Shown piece by piece: positions 34,239 to 44,318 of a stretch of 64,000 nt of DNA. Location: assembly GCF_003663945.1 (NCBI RefSeq), contig NZ_RCCH01000001.1, forward strand, positions 186,001 through 250,000. The letters are read 5' to 3'. A program made the position numbers and the translations under genes. Position 1 is the first letter of the stretch. The number at the start of each line of letters is the position of its first letter. Under the pieces are notes generated by a model. The model saw only the letters and a program-made list of their open reading frames with translations. It was not told where the DNA came from and did not search any database. This stretch comes from Lacinutrix venerupis. GTDB lineage: Bacteria; Bacteroidota; Bacteroidia; Flavobacteriales; Flavobacteriaceae.

Positions 34239-35609
34239 TTAAATCCATTTTAAGAATTTTTTTATTGTTTTTAATTTTCCATTATATGGTGCATATCTTA
34301 CAGGTAAATCTAACCAATTACCTTTTTTAACTATTGCTTTTTTATGAGAGAAAGTATCAAAAGAAAGTTTACCATGATAAGCACCAATTCCACTATTACC
34401 AACTCCACCAAATGGTAATCTATGATTTGCAAAGTGTACAACAGTATCGTTTATGCAGCCGCCTCCAAAGGAGTATTTTTCAATTATATTTTTAGCTTTT
34501 GTAGAATTATTAGTAAATACATAAAGAGATAGAGGTTTATTGTAGTTACTTATAATAGATTCTATTTCATTTTCATCTTTATATGAAATAACAGGAAGTA
34601 TTGGTCCAAATATTTCATCTTGCATAACCTCACTATCTATACTTGGCTCATCAATTACAGTGGGAGCAATGTAATTATTTTTAGCATTAGTAATACCGCC
34701 GATAATGCATTTTTGGTTTACAAGCATATTTTTTAAACGTTCAAAATTTTTGGTATTTATAATACGGCAAAAATCTTCTGAATTTTCTGGGTTTTTAGAA
34801 TAAGCATTTTCAATTTCATTTTGTATTGCTATATAAAATTCTTCTTTTTTATTTTTTTGAATTAATATATAGTCTGGTGCAATACAAGTTTGTCCAGCAT
34901 TTATAAATTTGCCCCAAACAATACGTTTAGCGGTTAATTTTATATTTGCTGTTTCATCGATTATGCATGGATTTTTTCCGCCTAATTCTAAAGTTACAGG
35001 AGTTAAGTAGTTAGCAGCTGCCTTAGCTACAATTTTTCCCACATTTACACTACCTGTAAAGAATATATAGTCCCAACGTTGCTCAAGTAATTTTGTAGAA
35101 ACATCTACACCACCTTCAACAACACTAACATGTTCTGGTTTAAAAACTTTTTCAATTATATTTTTTAATAAAGCAGATGTGTTAGGAGTAAGCTCACTAG
35201 GTTTTAATATTACAGTGTTTCCAGCAGCAATTGCGGCAACCATTGGTGCAATTGCTAATTGATAAGGATAGTTCCAAGGTGCAATAATTAAAGTCTGTCC
35301 GTAAGGCTCTGAGTATAATTTATCGGTCGACGGAAAATTTAACAAAGCAGGAATTACACGCTTAGGTTTAGACCATTTTTTTAGATTTTTAATCATTAAA
35401 TCTAAATCTGAAAGTACAACAGAGGTTTCTGTTAAAACACTTTCAAAAGCAGGTTTATTAAAGTCCTTAGCTAAAGCTTCAATTATAGCATTTTCTTGAT
35501 TTACAAGTTCTTCTCTTAATTTTTTTAAAAGCTTTTTTCTAAAATTAATATTTTTAGTTTCACCAGTTTTAAAATAGTCTTTTTGAGATTGTAATAATTC
35601 AGGTATCAT
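34239..35609 (-). CDS. NAD(P)-dependent aldehyde dehydrogenase
   Basis: 456 residues, a short class-3-like aldehyde dehydrogenase. Cofactor-binding segments are I-A-P-W-N-Y-P and K-P-S-E-L; F-T-G-S is near residue 180, the general-base Glu is in L-E-L-G-G-K-N-P and the nucleophile Cys in N-A-G-Q-T-C-I-A. The family oxidises medium or long-chain and aromatic aldehydes to acids. The last residues form a basic amphipathic tail without a clear membrane anchor. The substrate is not evident from context. Confidence 0.88.
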   Translation of the reverse strand: MIPELLQSQKDYFKTGETKNINFRKKLLKKLREELVNQENAIIEALAKDFNKPAFESVLTETSVVLSDLDLMIKNLKKWSKPKRVIPALLNFPSTDKLYSEPYGQTLIIAPWNYPYQLAIAPMVAAIAAGNTVILKPSELTPNTSALLKNIIEKVFKPEHVSVVEGGVDVSTKLLEQRWDYIFFTGSVNVGKIVAKAAANYLTPVTLELGGKNPCIIDETANIKLTAKRIVWGKFINAGQTCIAPDYILIQKNKKEEFYIAIQNEIENAYSKNPENSEDFCRIINTKNFERLKNMLVNQKCIIGGITNAKNNYIAPTVIDEPSIDSEVMQDEIFGPILPVISYKDENEIESIISNYNKPLSLYVFTNNSTKAKNIIEKYSFGGGCINDTVVHFANHRLPFGGVGNSGIGAYHGKLSFDTFSHKKAIVKKGNWLDLPVRYAPYNGKLKTIKKFLKWI

Positions 35610-35679
35610 AAAAAATATATTAGAGAATAAAGTTACAATATCCTTTTAGATTTATAAATCTTAAGAATATTAAATTGCG

Positions 35680-36387
35680 TTACAAACACGCTTGCCAAAC
35701 AGTATCTATTGGTAATGGTGCGGTAATATTTAAGTTAATTTTAGAAACAGGATGTATAAATTTAATGTTTCTAGCGTGTAAACTTATACTTGCATCCTTA
35801 TTACTACGATCGAATCCATATTTTAAATCTCCTTTTATAGGACAACCAATAGTTGATAATTGCACTCTAATTTGATGATGACGACCAGTTTCTAAATTTA
35901 CTTCTAAAAGATAATAGTTATCTAATTGTTTAATAGTTTTATAGTGTAAAATAGCTTTTTTGCTATCTGGTACTTCATTTTTATGAGCTTTGGATTTATT
36001 GTTTTTTGGATTCTTTTTTAACCAATGTATTAAAGTGCCTATCTCTTTTTCTGGTGAGTTTTTTACTAAAGCCCAATAAGTTTTTGAAATATCTTTAGAT
36101 ACAAATAGCTTATTTAATCGAGGTAATGCTTTACTAGTTTTAGAAAATATTACTAAGCCAGTTGTTGGTCTATCTAGCCTATGTACTGTACCTAAATACA
36201 CATTACCTGGCTTATTGTATTTATCTGCGATATATTCTTTTACAACATCGCTTAATGGTTTGTCTCCAGTTTTATCACCTTGTACAATATCTCCAGCACG
36301 TTTATTAACCACAATAATATGGTTATCTTCATAAATAACTTGTAAGTTATTTTTGTTTGATAGTACTTTGTCTGAAAATTTAGTCAC
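35680..36387 (-). CDS. RluA-family RNA pseudouridine synthase
   Basis: 235 residues. It converts uridines of rRNA or tRNA to pseudouridine. The catalytic motif is V-H-R-L-D-R-P-T-T-G-L near residue 68, with the nucleophile Asp; the C-terminal part has L-E-T-G-R-H-H-Q-I-R-V-Q and P-I-K-G-D-L-K-Y. No S4 RNA-binding domain precedes the catalytic domain, so it resembles the short RluA/TruC subgroup. The exact RNA target cannot be set. It follows panB by 44 nt on the same strand and may share its transcript. Confidence 0.9.
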   Translation of the reverse strand: MTKFSDKVLSNKNNLQVIYEDNHIIVVNKRAGDIVQGDKTGDKPLSDVVKEYIADKYNKPGNVYLGTVHRLDRPTTGLVIFSKTSKALPRLNKLFVSKDISKTYWALVKNSPEKEIGTLIHWLKKNPKNNKSKAHKNEVPDSKKAILHYKTIKQLDNYYLLEVNLETGRHHQIRVQLSTIGCPIKGDLKYGFDRSNKDASISLHARNIKFIHPVSKINLNITAPLPIDTVWQACL

Positions 36388-36431
36388 AAAAACAAGAATA
36401 ATAAATAGCTTAACTGCTAAATGCTAGTTGA

Positions 36432-37250
36432 TTAATATTGCTCATCGTTATTTGGAAAATCACCAGATTTTACATCTTCTCCATATTGTGTAAAAGCGTT
36501 GGTCATTTCTTCATATAAATTCATATATCTACGTAAAAAACGAGGATTAAATTCATGAGTCATTCCAATCATGTCATGTGTAACTAAAACTTGGCCATCT
36601 ACACCAGCACCAGCACCAATGCCAATTACAGGTATAGAAACACTTTTAGCAACTTCTTGAGCTAATTTTGCTGGTATTTTTTCTAAAACAATAGCAAAAC
36701 AACCTGCTTTTTCAAGCATAATAGCGTCTTCTTTAAGACGTTGTGCTTCTTGTTCTTCTTTAGCACGAACAGTATAAGTTCCAAATTTATATATAGATTG
36801 TGGTGTTAAACCTAAGTGTCCCATTACAGGAATTCCAGCATGAAGAATACGTTTTATAGAATCTTTTACTTCTTTACCACCTTCCATTTTTACTGCATGC
36901 CCACCAGATTCTTTCATTATTCTTATGGCAGAGCGTAAGGCTTCTTTTGGATCGCTTTGGTAGCTACCAAAAGGTAAATCTACAACAACAAGAGCACGTT
37001 CTATGGCACGAATAACAGAAGATGCATGATAAATCATTTGGTCTAAAGTTATTGGTAGTGTAGTTTCATGACCAGCCATAACATTACTAGCAGAATCACC
37101 AACTAAAATAACATCAATACCAGCACCATCAACAATTTTTGCCATTGTATAATCATAAGCAGTTAACATAGAGATTTTTTCTCCACGTTTTTTCATATCG
37201 ACTAAAGATTTGACAGTGACTCTTTTATATTCTTTTTTTGCTACAGACAT
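36432..37250 (-). CDS. panB: 3-methyl-2-oxobutanoate hydroxymethyltransferase
   Basis: 272 residues. It transfers a hydroxymethyl group from methylene-tetrahydrofolate to alpha-ketoisovalerate, the first committed step to pantothenate and CoA. Y-D-Y-T-M-A and [15 protein letters not shown] are in the first 60 residues, then the G-H-L-G-L-T-P-Q-S segment and [17 protein letters not shown]. All active-site motifs are intact and the length is normal. It precedes the RluA-type gene. Confidence 0.94.
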   Translation of the reverse strand: MSVAKKEYKRVTVKSLVDMKKRGEKISMLTAYDYTMAKIVDGAGIDVILVGDSASNVMAGHETTLPITLDQMIYHASSVIRAIERALVVVDLPFGSYQSDPKEALRSAIRIMKESGGHAVKMEGGKEVKDSIKRILHAGIPVMGHLGLTPQSIYKFGTYTVRAKEEQEAQRLKEDAIMLEKAGCFAIVLEKIPAKLAQEVAKSVSIPVIGIGAGAGVDGQVLVTHDMIGMTHEFNPRFLRRYMNLYEEMTNAFTQYGEDVKSGDFPNNDEQY

Positions 37251-37359
37251 TTATTTAAAATTAAGTATAGACTGTAAAAATACTAAATTTACTATATATA
37301 GCGTTATTTTTATTTAATTCTAAAAAACAATACCTTGCTATTAAATATTCTATAAAATT

Positions 37360-37818
37360 ATGAAACAAGTTATAGTAATCCTTTCTTTATTTTTATATGG
37401 AAGTATTAATGCGCAAACTCAAAATGAAATTGAAATTAAAAACACAATTGAAACTTTTTTTGAAGGTTTTCACAAACAAGATAGTTTGATAATGAAACCT
37501 TTAATGCATAAGTCTTTAATATTACAAACTGTAGGTAAAGATAGAGGAGTAGTTGTAGAACTTTCTACAACAAAGGGATCAGACTTTTTAAAATCTATAG
37601 TTTCTATACCAAAAGAAAGCACATTTCAAGAAAAAATATTGAGTTATAATATTCAAATAGATGGCAATATGGCTAATGTATGGACAAATTACGAGTTTTG
37701 GTTTAATTCAAAATTTAGCCATTGCGGTGTAAACTCTTTTCAATTAATTAAACAGAATAATACTTGGCAAATTTTTTATTTAGTAGATACACGAAGACGT
37801 GAAAATTGTAAGCAATAG
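37360..37818 (+). CDS. Exported NTF2/SnoaL-like protein
   Basis: 152 residues. Signal peptide (residues 1-18, ending N-A-Q). The mature region has the NTF2-like plan: a first helix with I-K-N-T-I-E-T-F-F-E-G-F-H-K-Q-D, then L-M-H-K-S-L, a mixed beta region with A-N-V-W-T-N-Y-E-F-W and a last strand W-Q-I-F-Y-L-V-D-T-R-R. This fold holds small ligands or enzymes of many kinds; the function is unknown. It probably acts in the periplasm. It is divergent from panB and convergent with the serine dehydratase. Confidence 0.75.
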   Translation: MKQVIVILSLFLYGSINAQTQNEIEIKNTIETFFEGFHKQDSLIMKPLMHKSLILQTVGKDRGVVVELSTTKGSDFLKSIVSIPKESTFQEKILSYNIQIDGNMANVWTNYEFWFNSKFSHCGVNSFQLIKQNNTWQIFYLVDTRRRENCKQ

Positions 37819-37842
37819 TTTAAAGCTTATTTAAAAATTAAA

Positions 37843-39267
37843 TTAGCAATCTGCCATATTTACTCTTACAGCTAAACCTCCAGTGGAAGTTTCTTTGTAT
37901 TTATTATTCATATCTTTTGCTGTTTCCCACATAGTATCAACCACTTTATCTAAAGGTACTTTTACATTTTTTGGGTCTGTTTCTAGTGCAAGTTCAGCAG
38001 CGTTAATTGCTTTTATTGCTCCCATAGAGTTTCTTTCTATACAAGGAATTTGTACTAATCCGCCAATAGGATCGCAAGTAAGACCAAGATGGTGTTCCAT
38101 AGCAATTTCTGCAGCAATCATAACTTGTTCTGGTGTACCACCAAGAAGTTCTGTTAAGGCACCAGCAGCCATTGCAGAGCTCACTCCAATTTCGGCTTGG
38201 CAGCCTCCCATTGCAGCAGAGATTGTAGCACCTTTTTTAAAGATACTGCCAATTTCTCCGGCTACTAAAAGAAATTGTTTAATTTCTTTAAAACTTGCAT
38301 CATGATTTTCTATAACCATATAATACATTAATACAGCTGGTATTACTCCAGCACTACCATTTGTAGGAGCTGTAACTACACGGCCAAGAGAAGCATTAAC
38401 TTCGTTTACAGATAATGCGAAGCAACTTACCCATTTTAAAATTTGGCGAAATTTTACTTCACTTTGTCTTATAGACTGTAGCCAGTCTTGAGAGGTAACG
38501 TATGGCATTTCGATATTTAATTTCTTATGCATATCAAAAGCACGCCTACGCACATTTAATCCTCCAGGTAAAGTGCCTTCTGTGTGGCAGCCTGTAAACA
38601 TACAGTCAAGCATGGTTTGCCAAATTCTATTTAATTCAAAATCTATTTTTTCATCGTCTCTTAGAGAGCGTTCGTTTTCTAAAACAATTTCAGAAATAGA
38701 TTTGTTTTCGGTATTACAAAAATTTAAAAGCTGTTTTGCGGTATGACTTGGAAAAGGAAATTCTTTTATTAACTCTTTATTTTCGGCATCAACGGTACGT
38801 TCTTCTTTTATAACAAAGCCACCACCAATGGAATAAAATGTAGATTGATGAATTTCTGTATTCATACTAAAAGCAGTAAATGTAATTGCGTTAGAATGAA
38901 ATGGGAGAAATACGCGGTTAAAAATAATTTCAGAGTTTTTATCAAAATCTATTATTTTTTCATTCCCTAAAACCAATTTCTCTGTATTCTCTATAGATGC
39001 AATAATAATATCTATAGTTTCTGTTGGTATGTATTCTGGATCGCTTCCGCTTAAACCTAACATTACAGCTAAGTCTGTGGCATGACCTTTACCTGTTAGT
39101 GATAAAGAACCATATAAATCTACTTGAACTCTAGTTACATCGTTAAAAACATTGTCTTGTTTTAATTCATGCAACCATCTTTCGGCAGCACGCCAAGGTC
39201 CTAAAGTGTGAGAGCTTGAAGGTCCTACACCAATTTTAAGCATATCGAAAACCGAAATACATTCCAT
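37843..39267 (-). CDS. sdaA: L-serine ammonia-lyase (iron-sulfur dependent)
   Basis: 474 residues. It deaminates L-serine to pyruvate and ammonia using a [4Fe-4S] cluster. The N-terminal domain has [17 protein letters not shown]. The catalytic domain carries the cluster cysteines: one in A-A-M-G-G-C-Q-A-E and two in L-T-C-D-P-I-G-G then I-P-C-I-E-R. It is a single-chain type II enzyme like E. coli SdaA, including the terminal N-M-A-D-C with a C-terminal cysteine, known in this type to act as an active-site plug. It closes a serine cycle with serA and serC at 13-15 kb. Confidence 0.92.
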   Translation of the reverse strand: MECISVFDMLKIGVGPSSSHTLGPWRAAERWLHELKQDNVFNDVTRVQVDLYGSLSLTGKGHATDLAVMLGLSGSDPEYIPTETIDIIIASIENTEKLVLGNEKIIDFDKNSEIIFNRVFLPFHSNAITFTAFSMNTEIHQSTFYSIGGGFVIKEERTVDAENKELIKEFPFPSHTAKQLLNFCNTENKSISEIVLENERSLRDDEKIDFELNRIWQTMLDCMFTGCHTEGTLPGGLNVRRRAFDMHKKLNIEMPYVTSQDWLQSIRQSEVKFRQILKWVSCFALSVNEVNASLGRVVTAPTNGSAGVIPAVLMYYMVIENHDASFKEIKQFLLVAGEIGSIFKKGATISAAMGGCQAEIGVSSAMAAGALTELLGGTPEQVMIAAEIAMEHHLGLTCDPIGGLVQIPCIERNSMGAIKAINAAELALETDPKNVKVPLDKVVDTMWETAKDMNNKYKETSTGGLAVRVNMADC

Positions 39268-39294
39268 AATTATTTAATCCTTTTTTTAGTTAAG

Positions 39295-39302
39295 CAAATA
39301 TA
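39295..39302 (-). promoter_or_regulatory. -7 element for the serine dehydratase
   Basis: Reads TATATTTG on the - strand (full TAnnTTTG match), 28 nt before ATG 39267. Confidence 0.45.
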
Positions 39303-39353
39303 GGTTTTTGGTTTCTATGGTATTTTAAAATAACTCATATTTTTTTTGTGTTA

Positions 39354-39366
39354 TGACAACCTGTCA
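39354..39366. promoter_or_regulatory. TGACA-N3-TGTCA palindrome upstream of dnaK
   Basis: TGACAACCTGTCA, perfect 5-bp half-sites around a 3-bp centre, 101 bp upstream of the dnaK ATG in the divergent region with sdaA. The position suits a heat-shock operator or part of a stress promoter. No CIRCE element was seen. Confidence 0.4.
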
Positions 39367-39467
39367 CATTTTTTCTAATGGCATAATCATTGACTTATTC
39401 CAATCGTAAATATTAATTAAAATAACTTTCGCTTACGCGGAAAAATATAAAAACAAAAACATAAATT

Positions 39468-41387
39468 ATGAGTAAGATTATTGGAATCGATTTAGGAACT
39501 ACCAACTCTTGCGTTTCTGTAATGGAAGGTAACGAGCCAGTAGTTATCCCGAATGCTGAAGGTAAAAGAACAACACCATCAGTAATCGCCTTTGTAGAAG
39601 GTGGAGAAATTAAAGTTGGAGATCCAGCAAAAAGACAAGCAGTAACAAACCCAACAAAAACTGTTTATTCTATTAAACGTTTTATGGGTAACAAATATTC
39701 TGAGTCTAAAAACGAAGCAGAACGTGTACCATATAAAGTAGTAAAAGGAGATAACGATACACCTCGTGTAGATGTTGACGGTCGTTTATATACGCCACAA
39801 GAGTTATCTGCAATGGTATTACAAAAAATGAAGAAAACTGCCGAAGATTACTTAGGGACTTCAGTAGGAGAAGCTGTTATTACTGTACCAGCATACTTTA
39901 ACGATGCACAACGTCAAGCTACAAAAGAAGCTGGTGAAATTGCAGGTTTAAAAGTACGTCGTATTATTAACGAGCCTACAGCAGCAGCTTTAGCTTATGG
40001 TATGGACAAAAAAGGAACAGACCAAAAAATAGTAGTATTCGATTTTGGTGGTGGAACACACGATGTATCTATCCTTGAATTAGGAGATGGTGTATTTGAA
40101 GTTTTAGCTACAGATGGTGATACGCACTTAGGTGGAGATGACGTAGATGAGAAAATTATTAACTGGTTAGCCGATGAGTTTAACGCTGAAGAGTCTATGG
40201 ATTTACGTAAAGATCCAATGTCTTTACAACGTTTAAAAGAAGCAGCAGAAAAAGCTAAGATTGAGTTATCGTCTTCTGAGCAAACAGAAATTAACTTACC
40301 TTATATTACTGCTACTGCATCTGGACCAAAACACTTAGTACGTACATTAACTCGTTCTAAATTCGAGCAGTTAATTGACGATTTAGTAAAAAGAACTATT
40401 GAGCCTTGTCAAGCAGCATTAAAATCTGCAGGATTATCAAAATCTGATATCGATGAAATTATATTAGTAGGTGGATCTACACGTATCCCAGCGGTACAGC
40501 AAGCAGTAGAAAAATTCTTTGGAAAAGCGCCAAGTAAAGGTGTGAACCCAGACGAAGTTGTATCTTTAGGAGCAGCAATTCAAGGTGGAGTTTTAACAGG
40601 AGATGTTAAAGATGTATTACTTTTAGATGTAACACCTTTATCATTAGGTATTGAAACAATGGGTAATGTAATGACAAAACTTATTGAAGCTAATACTACA
40701 ATTCCAACTAAAAAGTCACAAGTATTCTCTACAGCAGCAGACAATCAACCTTCAGTGGAAATCCACGTATTACAAGGTGAACGTGCCATGGCAGGAGATA
40801 ACAAAACAATAGGACGTTTTCACTTAGACGGTATTCCGCCAGCACAAAGAGGTGTACCACAAATTGAAGTAACGTTTGATATTGATGCTAACGGAATTAT
40901 TAAAGTATCGGCTACAGATAAAGCTACAAACAAATCTCAAGATATTCGTATTGAAGCATCTTCTGGTTTAACTGAAGAAGAAATCCAGAAAATGAAAGCA
41001 GATGCTGAAGCAAATGCAGAAGCAGATGCAAAAGCAGCAGAAAATGCTAAGAAATTAAACGAAGCAGATTCTATGATTTTCCAAACGGAAAAACAACTTA
41101 AAGAATTTGGTGATAAATTATCTGACGATAAAAAGACACCAATTGAAGAAGCTTTAACAGAATTAAAAGCAGCTTACGAAACTAAAGATATTGCTGTAAT
41201 CGAGCCAGCGTTAGAGAAAATTAACGAAGCTTGGAAAGTAGCAAGTGAAGAAATGTACAAAGCACAGCAAGAAGCACAAGGTGGAGCACAAGAAGGTGGA
41301 CCAACTGATGCAGGAGCAGGAGCTAAAGGTCAAGCAGCAGACGCTACAGATGATGTTGAGGATGTAGATTTTGAAGAAGTAAAGTAA
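39468..41387 (+). CDS. dnaK: Molecular chaperone DnaK (Hsp70)
   Basis: 639 residues. ATP-driven chaperone that binds exposed hydrophobic peptides with DnaJ and GrpE. The ATPase domain has [11 protein letters not shown] (residue 4 on), the phosphate-2 loop [10 protein letters not shown] and the adenosine motif V-G-G-S-T-R-I-P. The interdomain linker is D-V-L-L-L-D-V-T-P, followed by the substrate-binding domain and a Gly/Ala-rich tail ending D-V-D-F-E-E-V-K. In the phosphate loop a His replaces the more common Phe. dnaJ and grpE are not adjacent. Codon use is biased toward a highly expressed pattern compared with neighbours. Confidence 0.97.
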   Translation: MSKIIGIDLGTTNSCVSVMEGNEPVVIPNAEGKRTTPSVIAFVEGGEIKVGDPAKRQAVTNPTKTVYSIKRFMGNKYSESKNEAERVPYKVVKGDNDTPRVDVDGRLYTPQELSAMVLQKMKKTAEDYLGTSVGEAVITVPAYFNDAQRQATKEAGEIAGLKVRRIINEPTAAALAYGMDKKGTDQKIVVFDFGGGTHDVSILELGDGVFEVLATDGDTHLGGDDVDEKIINWLADEFNAEESMDLRKDPMSLQRLKEAAEKAKIELSSSEQTEINLPYITATASGPKHLVRTLTRSKFEQLIDDLVKRTIEPCQAALKSAGLSKSDIDEIILVGGSTRIPAVQQAVEKFFGKAPSKGVNPDEVVSLGAAIQGGVLTGDVKDVLLLDVTPLSLGIETMGNVMTKLIEANTTIPTKKSQVFSTAADNQPSVEIHVLQGERAMAGDNKTIGRFHLDGIPPAQRGVPQIEVTFDIDANGIIKVSATDKATNKSQDIRIEASSGLTEEEIQKMKADAEANAEADAKAAENAKKLNEADSMIFQTEKQLKEFGDKLSDDKKTPIEEALTELKAAYETKDIAVIEPALEKINEAWKVASEEMYKAQQEAQGGAQEGGPTDAGAGAKGQAADATDDVEDVDFEEVK

Positions 41388-41471
41388 GCAGAGAACCAGT
41401 TTTGTAAAACAAAATTGTGTGAATCGCTTATTCCAAATTTATTTTGGGATCTCTTTAAGATTGAACACAAA

Positions 41472-41510
41472 TAAAAAAAACGCAATCATTATTTTGATTG
41501 CGTTTTTTTT
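41472..41510. terminator. Bidirectional intrinsic terminator
   Basis: 9-bp stem ACGCAATCA (41480-41488) / TGATTGCGT (41495-41503), 6-nt loop, flanked by eight A and eight T. It serves dnaK and the convergent mutS2. Confidence 0.9.
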
Positions 41511-41536
41511 TATACTCTTATTTTAATAATAATTTA

Positions 41537-43708
41537 TTACTTTTTTACTGCTTCTACCAATTCTAGCAAATCTACATTTACATTGGTAGTAAATATGCCA
41601 TAATTTACTACAGCTTTATTTTTTTCTAGCGTATCTATGGTGCCAATTGCACGACCATCGTGCATTCTTACGCGATCACCAATTTTTAAAACAGGTTTAG
41701 GTTTTTCTGGTACAAGTTTAGCTTTCGCTTTTTCTGCCTTCTTTTTTTTACGAATAACTTCTACCTTTTTCTCTGCTTCTTGCTTTATTTGTTTCTCTTT
41801 ATTTTTTTCTGCTTTAGCTTGTTTTGCAGATATCTTTTTACGCTTAGAGTTTTCAATTTGTACTAGCTTAAAAAGTTCTGCCATAAGCTCACGTTTTCTT
41901 TTGTCTCTAAAATACTTCTCGGAAATATCGTTAACCTTTTGTCCTAAATAAATTAAACGCTGGTTACTGTCGTACAATTCTTGGTAGTTTTCTAGTTTTT
42001 TTTGAATTTTCGCATTTATTTCCTCAAGTTTATCTGCTTCAGATTGTTTTTTCTTTTCATTTACTTTTAGAGATTCACTTGTTTTTTCAAGCTTTGCTCT
42101 TTGCTTTTGCAATTTAGCAATTGTAGCATCAAACCTAACTTTAGAACGTTCTATTTTCTTTTTAGAACGGTTTATTAAACTATACGGAATTCCATTTTTT
42201 TGTGCTACTTCAAAAGTAAACGAGCTTCCTGCTTGACCTAATGCTAACTTGTACATAGGTTCTAATGTACGCTCATCAAACATCATGTTAGCATTTATCA
42301 TTTCATCTTTTTCATTAGCTAACATTTTAAGATTAGCATAATGTGTAGTAATTATACCAAAGGCATTTCTGGCATAAAATTCTTCTAAAAACGTTTCGGC
42401 TAAAGCTCCACCTAATTCTGGATCGGATCCTGTACCAAATTCGTCTATTAAAAATAATGTGTTTTTATTTACTTTCTTTAAAAAGTAATTCATTTGTTTT
42501 AAACGGTAGCTGTAAGTACTTAAATGGTTTTCTATGGATTGGTTGTCTCCAATATCTGTAAGAATTCTGTCGAAAATTGTAACTACACTACGCTCGTGAA
42601 CAGGAATTAACATACCACTTTGTAGCATTAATTGCAGTAAGCCAACTGTTTTTAATGTAATACTTTTTCCTCCAGCATTTGGTCCAGAAATAACAATAAT
42701 TCTACTATCGTTATTTAATTGTATGGTTTGCGGAAAGGTTTTTTCTTTTTTTTCTAAATTATTTAAATATAGAATAGGATGGTAGGCGTCGCGTAAAAAT
42801 AATTCTTTTTTATCGCTAATTTCTGGTAAAATAGCATCCATAGATTTAGCGTATTTTGCCTTTGCAGCAATAACATCTATGGCAATTAAAAACGTTTGAT
42901 ATTGTTCTATTAACGGTAAAAAATCTCGTAAAAAATTAGTGACATCTTTTAAAATACGTACAACTTCTTCGCTTTCTTCGTATTCAAGATTATTAAGTTC
43001 TCGTGTGTGTTGTAGCGTAGTTTCAGGTTCAATATAAACAATGCTTCCTGTTTTACTTCCGCCCATAATAGCACCTTTAACTTTACGTCTATACATAGCT
43101 TTTACAGCTAAAACACGTTTGTTTTCTACTACAGATTCCCTAATATCGTCTAAGTAATCTAAATTATGGTATTGGTTTAAAGCCGATGTAAAACTTGAAT
43201 TAATTTTACCTTTAAGCACATTCATAGATTGTCTAATCTCGTAAAGTAGAGTAGAGGCGTTATCTTTTACATCTCCAAAACGATCAACAATACTGTCTAT
43301 TTTTTCTATAATTACAGTAGTAACTTCTATACGTGAAGCAAATTGTTTTAAGTTTGGATAGTATTCTTCAAATTTATTTAGAAACTTAACAATCTCGTTT
43401 GCTGTTATCGAGATAGATACAATTTTTTTTAAACTATGTGTTTCTAAATAGGTGTTTTCAATATTTAATAATTGTAACTCTTTAGTTATAGCATCGAAAC
43501 CATGATTTGGTATGCGGTTATCGTTGTAAAATGACGATACATATTCATTTGTTAATTGTAAGGCGTTTAGTAATTGCTCTTTATCTCTATAAGGTTCTAT
43601 AGTTAAAGCTTCTTTATTGCCTAAATTGGTAACACAATATTCGCTAATTTGTTCTAAAACAGTAGCAAACTCTAAATCTTGTAGTGTTTTTTTGTGGATA
43701 TTTATCAT
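41537..43708 (-). CDS. mutS2: MutS2-family ATPase lacking the Smr domain
   Basis: 723 residues. MutS core (levers, clamp) then the ABC-type ATPase: Walker A S-G-P-N-A-G-G-K-S-I-T-L-K near residue 340, L-I-D-E-F-G-T-G-S-D-P Walker B, and T-T-H-Y. A long Lys/Glu coiled coil spans about 515-670. The protein ends after a KOW-like segment (K-I-G-D-R-V-R-M); the C-terminal Smr nuclease domain that makes most MutS2 proteins about 780-830 residues long is missing. MutS2 suppresses recombination and acts on stalled ribosomes in other bacteria; here endonuclease activity from Smr is not possible. It has a hairpin 6 nt before its start. Confidence 0.88.
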   Translation of the reverse strand: MINIHKKTLQDLEFATVLEQISEYCVTNLGNKEALTIEPYRDKEQLLNALQLTNEYVSSFYNDNRIPNHGFDAITKELQLLNIENTYLETHSLKKIVSISITANEIVKFLNKFEEYYPNLKQFASRIEVTTVIIEKIDSIVDRFGDVKDNASTLLYEIRQSMNVLKGKINSSFTSALNQYHNLDYLDDIRESVVENKRVLAVKAMYRRKVKGAIMGGSKTGSIVYIEPETTLQHTRELNNLEYEESEEVVRILKDVTNFLRDFLPLIEQYQTFLIAIDVIAAKAKYAKSMDAILPEISDKKELFLRDAYHPILYLNNLEKKEKTFPQTIQLNNDSRIIVISGPNAGGKSITLKTVGLLQLMLQSGMLIPVHERSVVTIFDRILTDIGDNQSIENHLSTYSYRLKQMNYFLKKVNKNTLFLIDEFGTGSDPELGGALAETFLEEFYARNAFGIITTHYANLKMLANEKDEMINANMMFDERTLEPMYKLALGQAGSSFTFEVAQKNGIPYSLINRSKKKIERSKVRFDATIAKLQKQRAKLEKTSESLKVNEKKKQSEADKLEEINAKIQKKLENYQELYDSNQRLIYLGQKVNDISEKYFRDKRKRELMAELFKLVQIENSKRKKISAKQAKAEKNKEKQIKQEAEKKVEVIRKKKKAEKAKAKLVPEKPKPVLKIGDRVRMHDGRAIGTIDTLEKNKAVVNYGIFTTNVNVDLLELVEAVKK

Positions 43709-43714
43709 AGTATT

Positions 43715-43734
43715 ATTCCTGAATAAACAGGAAT
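43715..43734. repeat. REP-like hairpin just before the mutS2 start
   Basis: ATTCCTG (43715-43721) and CAGGAAT (43728-43734), perfect 7-bp stem, 6-nt loop, starting 7 nt before the ATG at 43708. Its termini match those of 14155 and 48142. Confidence 0.5.
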
Positions 43735-43761
43735 CTGAAAATTGTTTCTTTTATAGCTTAA

Positions 43762-43769
43762 CAAAGTTA
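43762..43769 (-). promoter_or_regulatory. -7 element for mutS2
   Basis: Reads TAACTTTG on the - strand (full TAnnTTTG match), 54 nt before ATG 43708. It would put the hairpin at 43715-43734 inside the leader. Confidence 0.4.
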
Positions 43770-43836
43770 CGGAATAGAAGTGAGATTATGAATTTTGAAG
43801 GAGTTCGCTTAATGTGTTTGTGTATGATTTCATTGC

Positions 43837-43935
43837 GTGGTTTAAGTACTAAAGTTAGCAAATAAACCACAGATAGAAAATCCGCGAGGACTTTCGTAAG
43901 TCAGTTATAACTAACAATGAATTATATACATTGTT
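43837..43935. other. Folded non-coding tail of the nucleotidyltransferase unit
   Basis: Five successive inverted repeats in 99 nt: GTGGTTTA/TAAACCAC (43837-43844, 43863-43870), TCC-GCGA-GGA (43881-43890), GACTT/AAGTC (43889-43893, 43898-43902), the 8-bp palindrome GTTATAAC (43904-43911) and AACAATG/CATTGTT (43913-43919, 43929-43935). There is no T-run of a normal terminator. It follows the last gene of the unit. It may be a recombination site folding as single-stranded DNA, a structured 3' RNA, or a mobile-repeat remnant. Confidence 0.5.
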
Positions 43936-43946
43936 GGCAGTAGTTT

Positions 43947-44315
43947 TCAATCATCTTTAACAGGTGGTTCATAGTTCCAAAAGTCTTCCTTATTTATAGC
44001 TCCCAAAAGTTTTCCAATTTTTCCTAAACCCAATTTTTCTTCAGGAATACTTTCTTCAATTCCACCTCCTTCAGGTCTAGCTTTAAGAAAAAAGCCTCCA
44101 TCTTTCAGAATTGCTGGTTTTTTTTGAATAGACTCAGAATTAAAGTAATAATCATCACTTAATACAACTATTAAACTAGACAAACCTCTTCTTCGTGTAA
44201 TCTTATATGCGTAAAAGTCATCGGTTTCTATTTTTTCCAACTTTTCTACAGCATTATGATTATTTAATGCTTTTTCTATAAATGGTCGAATAGAGTAGTG
44301 TAAATTTTTTCCCAT
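43947..44315 (-). CDS. Small protein of unknown function, partner of the nucleotidyltransferase
   Basis: 122 residues, soluble, no signal peptide. A short helical N terminus (H-Y-S-I-R-P-F-I-E-K-A-L-N-N-H) is followed by a beta-rich centre (F-Y-A-Y-K-I-T-R-R-R, then L-I-V-V-L-S-D-D-Y-Y-F) and a Gly-rich segment A-R-P-E-G-G-G-I-E-E. I do not recognise the family. It is not an evident HEPN protein: the R-x4-6-H motif is absent. The gene follows the nucleotidyltransferase gene by 3 nt on the same strand, so the two are an operon. Downstream is the folded tail. Confidence 0.6.
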   Translation of the reverse strand: MGKNLHYSIRPFIEKALNNHNAVEKLEKIETDDFYAYKITRRRGLSSLIVVLSDDYYFNSESIQKKPAILKDGGFFLKARPEGGGIEESIPEEKLGLGKIGKLLGAINKEDFWNYEPPVKDD

Positions 44316-44318
44316 TTT

